A program made the translations under genes and the position numbers. The notes under the pieces were generated by a model. That model did not search any database and had not been told where the DNA came from. It saw only the letters and a program-made list of their open reading frames with translations. 47,719 nucleotides of DNA from Planctomycetota bacterium (GTDB lineage: Bacteria; Planctomycetota; PLA2; JAEUHO01). Of the stretch, positions 17,248 through 26,600 are shown in pieces; within the stretch, counting starts at the first letter, position 1, and each line of letters begins with the position of its first letter. Location of the stretch: NCBI GenBank assembly GCA_029259775.1, contig JAJDEN010000065.1:1-47719 (forward strand). Reading direction: 5' to 3'.

Positions 17248-18888
17248 ATGAACAGAGCCCTTTTCTCTGCCGCACTCGGAGGCTTGGTGATGTGTCTAAC
17301 AGGCGGCGGCGCTTGGGCAAGAGATGTGCCCGCGCCCCCGCCCTTCGGTGAACACGCAGTCAAGAACATCGCTCACCACCGCAAGGCTCTCGAGTCGAGG
17401 TGGACGTCGTACGAACGCTCGAAGAAGGTCCTGCGCGTCAAGGAACACTTCGCATCCCCGGACTTCCGAGTCTTCGGCGCATTGGAGCCGGACGGATCCG
17501 CGGCCATTCGCATCGAAGAGGACTTCGCGTCCAGCCACGAAGCGATCCGGCGCAGGGACCACATCATGCACGCGATGCCAATGAAGCGGTGGGAGCAGGC
17601 CCTTCGCGCGACCCACAAGCTGAAGAGCAAGCTAGAGGTCACGCCGCAGGGTTGGGTTGGCAAGTCGGCCCCAGCAAGATCGTACGTCGCTGGCGAGCTC
17701 AAGGTCCTACCCGCCCTGATACTCCGACCGCCCCGCGGGCTGCGCAGCACCTTCCTATCAGATCCATCGACAACCATCGTTTCGTTCGAACGACTATCTA
17801 GAGCCAGCCTCGAGAGCCAGTGGATGCGATCGCAGATCGGGCCGGCCATCGCAAGGATCTACGTAGGAGAGAAGCGCACCCCCGGAACGGCGAGGGTGTA
17901 CGCGGTCGTGGTGCTTCTTCACTCCGGGGCCTTTCTGCGGCCCAAGGCCCGCAGTGCAAAGGAACTCGCGCGTGACCTTGTCCGTAGGGCGGAAGTCGAT
18001 CGTAAACGCAAAGCCAAGGAGGGTGCGCACGCAGCACGTGTCGCGACTCTGCAAGCGCGGAAGATCATGGCGAACCAGTCGAAGCAGGCGGCCGAGCTCG
18101 GCCTGCCGACAAGTTTTTCAAACTCATTGGGGATGAACTTCGTGTTTGTACCTGCGGGCGAGTTCCGCAGGCCCAAGCCGTACGACAAGTCCAAGACAGT
18201 GACCGTACACATCAAATATCCGTTCTATATGCAGACCACCGAGGTAACCAATGCTCAATTCAGGCAGTTCAAGGCCCGCCATGTCACGGGGTGGAATGCC
18301 GCTGTCTATGGAAAGACGTGGCGGGGCGTTCGGCTAAACCGCGACTCGCAACCCGCCGGAAGCATCACGTTCGACGAGGCGAAGAGCTTCGCCGCTTGGG
18401 TGTCGCGCAAGGTCGGCCTCAAGAGCATGTACCGCGTTCCCACAGAAGATCAGTGGGAGCTGGCGTGTCGCTGCGGATCGCCAGGGAGGTACCACTGGGG
18501 CAACGACAGATCCGTGCTCACGCAGTACGGGAACTCCGCGGATCGCACGTTTGGGAGCGTGCATGGGAAGAACGGCAATGCGTCCTGGGGATCCTACGAC
18601 GACGCGCTCGATGACGGCTTCATCGGGGCCGCTCCTCCCGGGACATTCAAGCCCAATCCGCTGGGACTGCATGACATGCACGGCAACGTCGCTGAATGGT
18701 GCTACCGCCTCTACAACGGATCGATGCGAAACAACGGCAAGGACCTAGGTGGGACCGCCTGCGGGGGGAGTTGGAGTAGCCATCCAAGTCAGGTCACGGC
18801 CACCACGAGGCCACCCCTGCGATCCAGCAAGAGGTGGTTCGACCGGGGGTTGCGGCTCGTACTGTGGATCTACGACGACTACCGCTAG
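17248..18888 (+). CDS. Exported protein with C-terminal FGE-sulfatase (SUMF1) domain
   Basis: A 546-residue protein starting at ATG 17248 behind GAGAAGGAGACCGAGG; an in-frame ATG at 17209 has no such site. The signal peptide is LFSAALGGLVMCLTGGGAWA. Residues about 30-280 are basic and unfamiliar. From about 292 comes the FGE-sulfatase fold: SNSLGMNFVFVPAGEF, YPFYMQTTEVTNAQFRQF, YRVPTEDQWELACRCG, NPLGLHDMHGNVAEW and CGGSWSSHPSQ. True formylglycine-generating enzymes carry two active-site Cys; only one is visible near CGGSWSS, so a binding or structural role is more likely than sulfatase activation. Similar FGE-fold proteins are often partners of kinases or effectors. It lies between two TIR genes, which is suggestive but not proof of a link. 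Confidence 0.85.
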   Translation: MNRALFSAALGGLVMCLTGGGAWARDVPAPPPFGEHAVKNIAHHRKALESRWTSYERSKKVLRVKEHFASPDFRVFGALEPDGSAAIRIEEDFASSHEAIRRRDHIMHAMPMKRWEQALRATHKLKSKLEVTPQGWVGKSAPARSYVAGELKVLPALILRPPRGLRSTFLSDPSTTIVSFERLSRASLESQWMRSQIGPAIARIYVGEKRTPGTARVYAVVVLLHSGAFLRPKARSAKELARDLVRRAEVDRKRKAKEGAHAARVATLQARKIMANQSKQAAELGLPTSFSNSLGMNFVFVPAGEFRRPKPYDKSKTVTVHIKYPFYMQTTEVTNAQFRQFKARHVTGWNAAVYGKTWRGVRLNRDSQPAGSITFDEAKSFAAWVSRKVGLKSMYRVPTEDQWELACRCGSPGRYHWGNDRSVLTQYGNSADRTFGSVHGKNGNASWGSYDDALDDGFIGAAPPGTFKPNPLGLHDMHGNVAEWCYRLYNGSMRNNGKDLGGTACGGSWSSHPSQVTATTRPPLRSSKRWFDRGLRLVLWIYDDYR

Positions 18889-18894
18889 GCCTCC

Positions 18895-18930
18895 GTACAG
18901 AGCCAAGTACAGAGCCAAGTACAGAGCCAA
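18895..18930. repeat. Three tandem 12-mers GTACAGAGCCAA
   Basis: Exact tandem copies of GTACAGAGCCAA directly after the stop codon of the FGE-fold gene. The unit is a variant of the GTACCGAGCC end motif of the palindromes. Confidence 0.85.
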
Positions 18931-18933
18931 GGG

Positions 18934-19050
18934 GTACGGAGGCGTGCACAGTTGTTGCGGATTCACGTCTGATTCTGCAACAAACGAACGCGGTACCGCA
19001 CTCGGATTCACGTCTGAATCTGCAACAAACGAACGCGGTACCGCACTTCG
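18934..19050. repeat. Palindromic element, family C copy 1, partly duplicated
   Basis: GTACGGAGGCGTGCACAG, then the hairpin TTGTTGCGGATTCA with its return arm missing one A, then CGAACGCGGTACCGCACT. The second half, from CGGATTCACG to GGTACCGCACT, follows again in tandem. The copies at 35019, 39960, 41025 and 43242 share the core. It lies before the soluble TIR gene. Confidence 0.85.
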
Positions 19051-19173
19051 GTACTTCCCCCGCAGGGGCGCCGGAGGACCGTTTTCGGTACCGTACGCGT
19101 TGTGCGCGTGCGAGCCAGGCCACCAGGGCCATCCGCTCGGACGAACACGTGCCGCTGACATCGAGGAGTGGCC

Positions 19174-20133
19174 ATGAGGGTGTTCATCAGCCATTGGAGT
19201 GAGGAGCGGGCCCTTGCTGCTGCCTTGAGCGACTTGTTGGGTTCAGTCCGAGGCGTAGAGTCCTGGTATTCGAGCAGCGAGACGAGCGGCATGGGCATCG
19301 GAGACTGGCGCAAGCAGATCGAGAAGGAACTCCAGGCCTGCGATGCCATTATTGCGATCGTCACGCCGCAGGCCCGAAACAACCAGTGGCTGAACTGGGA
19401 GTGCGGCTTCGCGACAGGCTTCGAGAGAGGTCGAGCTACAGGCAAGCCAAGAAGTGAGAGCGGACCCATTCCCGTCATCTTCTACGTCGAGTCGGACGAA
19501 CTCCCGCGAACGCTGACCGAGAGGCAGTGGTTCGACGGCACGAGCGCCGCTGGATTGAACAGCCTGCTGAGGGGACTGCAGGAGCTGCAGGGCGAGGCTT
19601 CCGCCGCGAGTCCGGCACTGAGCAGCGAACCGCTCGCCGAGTACTTCGAAGCGATCTCCCCACTTCTACCGCGGCTCCGGCAACTGGCGATGTTCGAGGG
19701 TGAGTTTCACAACCTCAAGGCTGCCAAGGGTCTCCGGGGCACGTGGTACTCGCTATGGACGGCTGTCGACGAGAGTGGCGAGAAGATCCTCACGCGCAAT
19801 GTCTTGGAGGCATGGACGACCGGAGAGCGCATCCGATGGCTTGGGCAGGGGAGGAAGGACGCGGATGGCGAGCGAATCCCGTACCCCATGGAAGGCATCC
19901 TGTCCGGAGGCAGGAAGATGCCATTGACGTGGTGGTCTCCAGGAGAGGCGGACTGGTGTGGGACGGCGATGCTGCAGGTTGACCGGGAGGGGCAGTACAT
20001 GGAGGGCTCGTGGCAGGGCCTGAGCTTCTTGGAGAGGAAGAAGCGCACCCGTTGGCAGACCATGGAAGGACGAGTCTTCATCGAGCGGCGGGAAGAGGAC
20101 CTGCCTCGGGACGAGGGCGATCTCCCGACGTGA
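19174..20133 (+). CDS. Soluble TIR-domain protein with C-terminal beta domain
   Basis: A 319-residue protein starting at ATG 19174 (GAGGAGTGGCC upstream). The TIR domain covers about 1-150: MRVFISHWSEER, SWYSSSETSGMGIGDW, ACDAIIAIVTPQARNN and WLNWECGFATGFERG. Glu76 after WLNW is in the position of the catalytic Glu of NAD+-consuming TIRs. Residues about 190-319 form a Trp-rich beta domain (GLRGTWYSLWTAVDESGE, GTAMLQVDREGQYMEGSW). There is no membrane segment. The plan, TIR plus a sensor-like module, fits conflict-system effectors, and the C-terminal domain is a candidate ligand or partner site (inference). The palindrome at 20181 lies immediately after it. Confidence 0.88.
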   Translation: MRVFISHWSEERALAAALSDLLGSVRGVESWYSSSETSGMGIGDWRKQIEKELQACDAIIAIVTPQARNNQWLNWECGFATGFERGRATGKPRSESGPIPVIFYVESDELPRTLTERQWFDGTSAAGLNSLLRGLQELQGEASAASPALSSEPLAEYFEAISPLLPRLRQLAMFEGEFHNLKAAKGLRGTWYSLWTAVDESGEKILTRNVLEAWTTGERIRWLGQGRKDADGERIPYPMEGILSGGRKMPLTWWSPGEADWCGTAMLQVDREGQYMEGSWQGLSFLERKKRTRWQTMEGRVFIERREEDLPRDEGDLPT

Positions 20134-20180
20134 ACGGGGGGTGTGCCGGGTCAGCTGCGCGTACGGAGTGACGCCTGCAG

Positions 20181-20255
20181 GTACCGAGCCGCCGCAAAGA
20201 TTAGCCGTTCACTCACCGAGTAGACCAAGTGGCTAGTCTTTGCTGCGGCTCCGTA
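20181..20255. repeat. Palindromic element, family A copy 1
   Basis: GTACCGAGCC, then GAGCCGCCGCAAAGATTAGCC at 20186-20206, matched by GGCTAGTCTTTGCTGCGGCTC at 20231-20251 (19 of 21 positions pair). It lies between the converging TIR and beta-propeller genes and could act as a two-way terminator. A second GGCTCGGTAC motif ends at 20305. Copy 2 is at 44876-44942. Confidence 0.88.
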
Positions 20256-20306
20256 GTTCTTGCTCTGCCGCACGCTAACCGATAGAGATTGCTCTGGCTC
20301 GGTACC

Positions 20307-22478
20307 CTAGTCGGCGCTGATCTCCATGACCTGGCCATTCGCCAGCCCTACGTAGCCGCGTCCAGACACGTCGGAACCGCCGAAGGCGGTCGCGCGCGCC
20401 GCGAAGCCGTGCGCAAGCGCGCCCGACACGATGGCACCCGCTTGCTCGCGGAGGACCTGCAGGTGCGTCCCGTGGGCGCCGAGCAAGCTCCCGCCGCCGA
20501 TCCCGGAGAAGCCCTGGCCCGGGGCTGCGCGATTCGCCCCAGCCTGGGGCAGCCAGGTGGGAGCGGTGTAGACGAGCAATCCGCGACGTCCGAAGCGCTC
20601 GCCGAGCACGCAGGCACTCCCGCCCGCCAGCGGCGCAAAGCGGCCATCCTTGTAGGGCTCCATGAGTTGCGAGCCTGCGGTGAGTGAGACCGTGTCGAAG
20701 AACGCCGGCGCTTGCGTGCCTCCGAGGTCGGGCTGGAAGGCGCGGGGGGCGACGAGGATCTGGCCGTCCGGCCAGTGCATGAGCGTCGAGAACGGCATCG
20801 GCACCGGCAGGTCCGGGCCGACGGGTTCGTCCGCCACCAAGACCTGCAGGACCAGGCCGCTTGCGTTGCACTCGAACAAGCCCCCCTGCCGCGACGCGAC
20901 CAGCATGCGGCTGGCGTCGACGTCCAGTGCCGCGCGGACATCGACCGGCGCGGCGCCTTGCATCACCTGCACCGTCTGGGTGACCGTGCCCGCGGGAAGC
21001 GCGATGCGCAGCAGGTCGCCAGACGCCGTACGCGCCAGCGCCGTGTCGCCGGAGGGGCCGAATGTGATGCGCGCCGGGGACTTCGGGCAGATCCCCAGAT
21101 TCGTACCCAAGGCTGTGACGGTCGTCGAGGCGGTCTCGCCGGGTTTGAGCGTGACCGGCGCGATCGGCGGCTCCCACACGAGGACCTGGCCCGACGCATC
21201 GCGCGTGAGGACGAAGCGGCCGTCGTGGCTGACGGCGATCTCGACGACTTGGTCGATGTGGCCAACGAGTTCGCCTGTCACGCGGAGCGCGATGCCGGCG
21301 GCGGAGCCCAGCAGATCGTCGAGGGCGACGATCTGCGGCAGCTGAGGTGCGGCGAGCGCTGTGACCTCGTACACCGCGGCGGTGCCGTCTTGACGGCCCA
21401 CGGCGTAGCGCCCCGTGGCCGTGGCGCTGGAGAAGGAGCGCGGGGTGAAGCGCGAGAGCCGCGCCCCGCGATCCGCGCGCGCGATGAGCGCACGATCCGC
21501 AGCTCGCACGACGACCATGCTGCGGAAACCGCACGACGCCGCGTGCACGCCCCCGCCCACCATGATCGGGCCGAGGCCGGCGTGCAGTTCGAAGCCGTCC
21601 TGCAGCGCCGCCCCGGTCGTCCCATGGAACACGTGGCCGACCCGCCCTTCCGTGCCCGCGAGGACCTCGCTTGTACCCGGGTCCTGGAACGCCGACGCCG
21701 TACCGAACGGGCCGCCGAAGCGGAGGTCGAGCGCGCCGGTTGCGGTATCCCAGCGTGTCAGCCCGCCGTTGAGCACCGTGCCGGTCAGCCCGCCAACGAT
21801 GTCGTCTTCGGGGTTGTAGTGGTGCAGCGCGGACAGCAGCGTCGTATCGCCGGGGCCGTAGCGCAGAAAGCGCACGAGGCCGGCGTCGTCCGGTGCGCGG
21901 TAGGTGCGGACGGGAGCGAGTCCGGGCAGGGCGAACTCCTCGATCGCGCCCCGGTCCGTCCCAACGGCCAGATGCGTTCCGGCGGCATTGACCGCGATGC
22001 AGGCCACCGCGACGGGCAACTCCGTCGTGGCGAGGACGGTGCCGTCCGCCGCGGCGGAACGGACGAGCGTGCCGTAGCCGTTCACCGCCAGGAGCTCAGC
22101 ACCGCCCGCGAGGAACGCGAGGCCCGTGAGCTGGAGGCCGTAGCCGACGGCGAACTGCCCGCTCGGCGTGCCGTTCCAGCGCGTACCCGGCACGGGCAGG
22201 GTGAGCGCGGACGTCTGCGTGCCCGAGACGGGGTCGAACACGCGCACGTGCCCGGCATCGTTGCCCACGGCGACCATCGAGCCGTCCGGGGCCAAGGCCG
22301 TGCGCTCGACCGAAGCGCCGGGCGCCGCCGCCGGAAGCTCGCGCAGGCAGACCAGCGTCACCAGCGGTCCCGAGACAAGCGTGAAGGGGCCGGCCGGGGC
22401 GGCGGGCGTACCGCCGCCACTTCCGCACCCCGCGGCGACTCCGAGCAGACCCAGCAACACGACGAGGCGCCCGCGCAT
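20307..22478 (-). CDS. Beta-propeller (WD40-like) lipoprotein
   Basis: A 723-residue predicted lipoprotein. The start is ATG 22478, which overlaps the stop of the upstream gene by one base (TGATG), so translational coupling is expected. The signal is LVVLLGLLGVAAGC (Cys near residue 18) followed by GSGGGTPAAPAG. The body carries repeated propeller-like blades: ERTALAPDGSMVAVGNDAGH, then repeated hydrophobic-DG-hydrophobic pieces such as SHDGRFVLTRDASGQVLVW. Blades fit WD40-like repeats, which act as scaffolds. I see no catalytic motif. With the hydrolase upstream it forms a two-gene unit. Blade count and exact family are not established; a propeller is fairly sure. Confidence 0.85.
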   Translation of the reverse strand: MRGRLVVLLGLLGVAAGCGSGGGTPAAPAGPFTLVSGPLVTLVCLRELPAAAPGASVERTALAPDGSMVAVGNDAGHVRVFDPVSGTQTSALTLPVPGTRWNGTPSGQFAVGYGLQLTGLAFLAGGAELLAVNGYGTLVRSAAADGTVLATTELPVAVACIAVNAAGTHLAVGTDRGAIEEFALPGLAPVRTYRAPDDAGLVRFLRYGPGDTTLLSALHHYNPEDDIVGGLTGTVLNGGLTRWDTATGALDLRFGGPFGTASAFQDPGTSEVLAGTEGRVGHVFHGTTGAALQDGFELHAGLGPIMVGGGVHAASCGFRSMVVVRAADRALIARADRGARLSRFTPRSFSSATATGRYAVGRQDGTAAVYEVTALAAPQLPQIVALDDLLGSAAGIALRVTGELVGHIDQVVEIAVSHDGRFVLTRDASGQVLVWEPPIAPVTLKPGETASTTVTALGTNLGICPKSPARITFGPSGDTALARTASGDLLRIALPAGTVTQTVQVMQGAAPVDVRAALDVDASRMLVASRQGGLFECNASGLVLQVLVADEPVGPDLPVPMPFSTLMHWPDGQILVAPRAFQPDLGGTQAPAFFDTVSLTAGSQLMEPYKDGRFAPLAGGSACVLGERFGRRGLLVYTAPTWLPQAGANRAAPGQGFSGIGGGSLLGAHGTHLQVLREQAGAIVSGALAHGFAARATAFGGSDVSGRGYVGLANGQVMEISAD

Positions 22479-23314
22479 CACGACTTGAGCCACTTGACGA
22501 CGCAATCCATGAGGGCAGCGCTCAGGATGTAGCCGGAATGGTTGTCTTCGGAGTCCGTCTTCTTGAGTTTCGGCTCGGCGTTCAGTTGGAACACGTTGCC
22601 GGGCAGACAACCTCCGCCGTGCTCGCTGCCTGCGGAGCCGAGGGCGCTGTCCCCTTCCTCCGGTGGGTACCAGGTGCCCAAGACGTCGTCTTCGTCGTTG
22701 TACCAGACCATCAACGTCCCGGCGTTGGAGCCGATCGCGGGGTCGCCGAACTCCTCGTCTTCCTCGAGGACTTCGTTGTCGACGGCGGGGCCGAGCATCT
22801 GGACGGAATGCGCACAGCCGCCGCACTCGAGCGCGGCCAGCGCAACGCGCGCGCCGAGGCTGTGGGTAAGGATGTTGATCTTCGTCGTCGGGCAGCACTG
22901 CTTGATGTCCTTCAACACCTGGGCAAGGACCTTGCCGTTCAGGTCCGCGCTCATGCGTGCGTGGTCAAACCCGAGCTTCCCTGCATCGCTATCCCACGAG
23001 AATCCGTAGACGGTTCCTGCGTAGCCGGCATTCGCCAAGCTCGTCGCGGCCGTGTTGAAGTTGCTCGTGGCGGCGGCGGCCGTGTTTTGGAACCCGTGGA
23101 TGTAGATCACGATCGACGCGGGGCAGTTGGGCGGTTTGAGCGACGCGGGCAAGGGCAGGGTTGGCCGCGACGTCTTCCACTTGGAGACCTCCCAACCCCA
23201 GGAGGTCGTGAACTCGACCTGTCCACGGGTGCTGAACTCTTCGACGTCGGCGGAAGCGTCCGCGGCCGGCCCGGCGAAGATGACGAGAAGAACGATCAAG
23301 ACTCGTAGGCGCAT
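22478..23314 (-). CDS. Exported alpha/beta hydrolase (DUF900-like)
   Basis: A 278-residue protein starting at ATG 23314 (GGGGGGTCC upstream), with a signal peptide (VLIVLLVIFAGPAADASA). The alpha/beta hydrolase fold is shown by SIVIYIHGFQNTA near residue 68, the oxyanion-hole region, and by NILTHSLGARVAL with the nucleophile Ser152. A His and an acid that complete the triad are likely near the C-terminus (SEDNHSGYI). The sequence resembles DUF900-type hydrolases (esterase or lipase-like). Paired cysteines are present (QCC, ECGGC). It is coupled to the beta-propeller lipoprotein downstream, so the two may work together at the cell surface. The substrate is unknown. Confidence 0.85.
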   Translation of the reverse strand: MRLRVLIVLLVIFAGPAADASADVEEFSTRGQVEFTTSWGWEVSKWKTSRPTLPLPASLKPPNCPASIVIYIHGFQNTAAAATSNFNTAATSLANAGYAGTVYGFSWDSDAGKLGFDHARMSADLNGKVLAQVLKDIKQCCPTTKINILTHSLGARVALAALECGGCAHSVQMLGPAVDNEVLEEDEEFGDPAIGSNAGTLMVWYNDEDDVLGTWYPPEEGDSALGSAGSEHGGGCLPGNVFQLNAEPKLKKTDSEDNHSGYILSAALMDCVVKWLKS

Positions 23315-23380
23315 GGACCCCCCGATCGCGCCACCGTAGCGGATTCCGCTATGCCGCGCCATAGGACGAGGCTCGCCGCT

Positions 23381-23492
23381 GTGGGTGCCAGGGCCGTTTT
23401 GGACGCACTGGAGAGCAGGGAGGCGGGGGAAAGCGCTGCCACTCACTCGCGTGATGACTGCGTGCCGAATCTTCGCTGCGGCTCCGTACTCG
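23381..23492. repeat. Direct repeat L, copy 1
   Basis: GGGCCGTTTTGGACGCACTG, then GAGAGCA and a GCTGCGGCTCCGTACTC end. A related copy in the same orientation is at 27190-27300, so the two bracket the first CHAT gene. Confidence 0.7.
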
Positions 23493-23515
23493 AGTCCGAC
23501 TGCGCCCCTCAGGGT

Positions 23516-23660
23516 CTACGCCCTGCACCCCTTGGGCATGCCTCCGATGGACCCGACGCCGTCTCCGCAGCCTGCGTACTCGGAGCAGGTCGGGTAGTGA
23601 AGACAGTTGCACCCCCGGCGCGCCAGCGACGGAGACGGATGTCTCTGGTTCGATGCTCTG
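23516..23660 (-). pseudogene. Short Cys-rich reading frame, possible gene remnant
   Basis: A minus-strand frame ends at TAG 23516-23518 and contains CNCLHYPTCSEYAGCGDG and PKGCRA: six cysteines in under 40 residues. No start codon with a ribosome binding site is visible, and it directly follows the CHAT gene's stop. It could be the tail of a small disulfide-rich protein, or chance. Confidence is low. Confidence 0.25.
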
Positions 23661-23693
23661 ACGAGACTGCCCGATCAGAGACCGTCTGGCACG

Positions 23694-26600
23694 TCAGCCC
23701 GGGAGCCCCCAAAGGACCCAGGCTGCCCAGTAGTACGGGTGTTTCCACTTCTCGTGGCCGCGCACATGGGCCTGCGCCTGCTTGAGCGCGGCGCTGGCAC
23801 TGAGCGGCTTGCCCTTCGCCGGATTCCACAGTTCGTAGAACTTGATCATCAACGCGCGGGTGGCCTCGTCGTCCACGTTCCACAGCGAGCAAAGAACGCG
23901 CGGGGCGCCGGCATGCATGAACGCCCGCGTCAGTCCCAGAATGCCCTCCGTCTTGTAGATCTTCCCCTTGCTGGTGGAACAGGCGGACATGACGACCAGG
24001 TCCGCGGGCACCCGCATGGCGAAGATCTCGAGCCCGGTGAGAAAGCCGTCGCTCTGGTCGTCCGCCGTCAGGGCCAGCGACGAGAAGCGCGGTCGTTCCG
24101 CATCCACCAGCCCATGACAGGCGAAGTGCAGAGCGCGCCAGCGGGGTTGTTTGGCGATCTGCGCCTGAAGCCCGCTCTCCGTCGCGTCCCTGCCGAAGAG
24201 CTTCACGGTCCCGACCGCTTCGACTTCCCCGCGCGTCGCCGCCAGGGGAGCGAGCCGGAGTGACTTGCCGCCGCCTCGCTGCCGACGGCGGACGGAACTT
24301 GGCCCCGTGCCGTAGTCTGGGTCGCCCAAGGCCAAGACGCCCCCCCCACGCTTCGCACCCTCGGAGCGAATCAGGCCGAGGGTGGTTCCCGACGGCATCG
24401 AGACGACTTCCCGGTCGGGCAGGAGCAGGGCGAACGGGACGTATCCCAGACGTCCCATGGGAGAGACGAGGACGCGCCGTACGTCGGGGCCGAGTCCGAG
24501 GGAGTCCACGACGAGCTTGCGCAGGGGCGCGACCGCGGCCTCGGCGATGAAGTTCTCGCCGGTGAGAAGGGCGTCCGTCGCCGCCGCGACCGCGTCGTGG
24601 GGCGCAAGCTTGAGCATCCGCGCTTTCGACTTGCGTGCCACGAGGGCGTAGGTGTCCGTCGGCGTGAATGCATAGGCAACATAGGCTTCGTCCACGGCGA
24701 GATACGACTGGATCGTCGGCAGGTCGTCCACGACGCCCATCAGGACCGCCGCGGCGGCCTTCGCGTTGCGCTCAATACGACGGGCAGCCTCGTCGACCCC
24801 GGCTTCTGCGGTCGCGAGCGCAGTCCGCGCCGCCCTCATCTTCTTCAAGTCCCTGCGCTTGGCTGCCGCACGCAGGTGCCGGACCGCCTCATCCGAACGC
24901 GCGCGGGCGTCATGAAGCGCAGCACGCAGTGCGGCAGGAACGACCGCCGCCTCCAACCCCGCGCGCGCCCCAAGACTCTCGCGAAGCGACCCCGCACGCC
25001 CCTGCTCGAGGAACCAAGCGAAGCCCGCCATGTCCTTCGCCATGAACGAGGCGTGCAGGCCGGCGGCGTACAGGTTCGCAAAGGTGTCCCGCAGCCGAGC
25101 GCCTTCGGTTTCGGCCAGCCCCTCGGCCAATCGAGCGGTGAGCTCCACGCCACGCCGCGCAAGACGAGCCCCTTCGGCGAACTTCCCCTGGGTGAGTTGG
25201 ATGCCGCAGAGATCCCACAGGATGTCGATCCGCGCGGGGGCCCGGGCCTGGTCCGCCACCATCTCGAGGCCAGCTTCGAACGCCTTGGTTGCGTTCTCCA
25301 GGTCCTTCAGCTGTAGATACGCGGAGCCCATGGCGCGCATCAGTGCCGGGGTGGCCCTGCCGCTCGCCACGACCTTCCTCATGATGGCCAGTGCCTCCTC
25401 CGGCTCGCCGAGGTGGCTTCGGGTGGTCGCTATGTTCTCCAAGGCATTGGCGATCCCGTTCTCGTCTCCGACGGACTCGAAGTAGGCAAGTGCCTGCTCG
25501 TAGATCGGGAGCGCCTTGCGCGGATTGCCCATTCGGTAGTGGGCCACGCCGCTGCCGAAGAGCGCGAGCGTCGCGTCCTGGGGTTCTCCCAGGGCCTTGT
25601 GCTCGGCCATCGCCCGCTCGAAGAGCCCGAGAGCCTTTTCCGGATCACCGAGGGCGAGGTGCAGACGTCCGGCCCTCTCGAGAGCCTGCGCCGCGACAGT
25701 ACGGTCCCCGGCGGCCATCGCCTTCGTCCGGGCCTCCTCGACCGTCGCAATCGCCTTGGCGATCTCCCCGAGCTTCATGTAGGCGTGGCTGAGATTCGTG
25801 AGGAGGGCCGCGACGGTTCGCTGATCCCCCAGGTTCCGCGCTTGGGCAAGGGCCCGTTCGTACATGTCTCGCGCCCGGATGTGGTCTCCGAGCCCGACGT
25901 ACAGATTCGCGAGATTGCCAACCGTCAGAGCCTCAGCCGCCCGGTCGCCTACCTTGCGCTGGAGCGCGAGCGCCTCCTCCAGGCGCGGCCGCGCCTCGAC
26001 CCGGCGCCCCACCGCAAGAAGGAGGCCGCCGATGGTCCCGAGGGCGTGTGCCACCTGCCTCTCGTTGTTCAACGAGCGTTGGATGGCGAGCGCCGCCTCC
26101 AAGGTCGTGATGGCGCGCCCCGGTTGCCCCATCCGGTAGAACACGATGCCCGTGTCCGCAAGGGCAGTGGCCTCGCCCTTCTTGTCGCCGCGCAGCTTGG
26201 CAATCCTGATGCTCGCACTCCAGTGCGCGAGTGCGGACGCCCAATCCGACCCAAGGGCGGCGCTCTGGCCGCACTCCCGGTAGGCCAGTTGGGCTCGTCG
26301 AACCCAACCGAGCTTCTCGGCGCCCTTCGCGGCCTCAAGGAACGCGGCCATGCTCTCACCGTGCCGATGGATCCGACGAAGCAGCAGGCCCCTGCCCGTG
26401 CGGAGTCGGATGAGCACGACCGTGTCGGCCGGGGGCAGGGCGGCGGTGATCGCGAGCCCCTTGGCGATGTCGCGGGCACCGAACGCCGCACCGAGGGCCG
26501 TGACCTTCTCGCGCATCGCTGCGTCTTCGTTGGTGCGGAGAGCATCGACGTAGGCTGGCAGCTTCCCCACGTCGGGACCCTTGGCGGCGCCGGCCAGTGC

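Larger units (their letters stand above)
23315..23693. other. Stretch between hydrolase and CHAT genes
   Basis: It contains repeat L copy 1 (23381-23492) and, on the minus strand, a short Cys-rich frame (23516 to about 23660). I see no other gene. It must include the promoter of the leftward hydrolase near 23340. Confidence 0.5.

Noticed and set aside
17248..18888. True formylglycine-generating enzyme
   Set aside because: The second active-site Cys is not visible and no sulfatase gene is nearby; only the fold is supported.
18934..19050. CRISPR-like repeat pair
   Set aside because: The second copy follows directly without a spacer, and other copies are dispersed single hairpins.
20712..22532. 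Long rightward frame opposite the beta-propeller gene
   Set aside because: No motifs; mirror of a supported gene.
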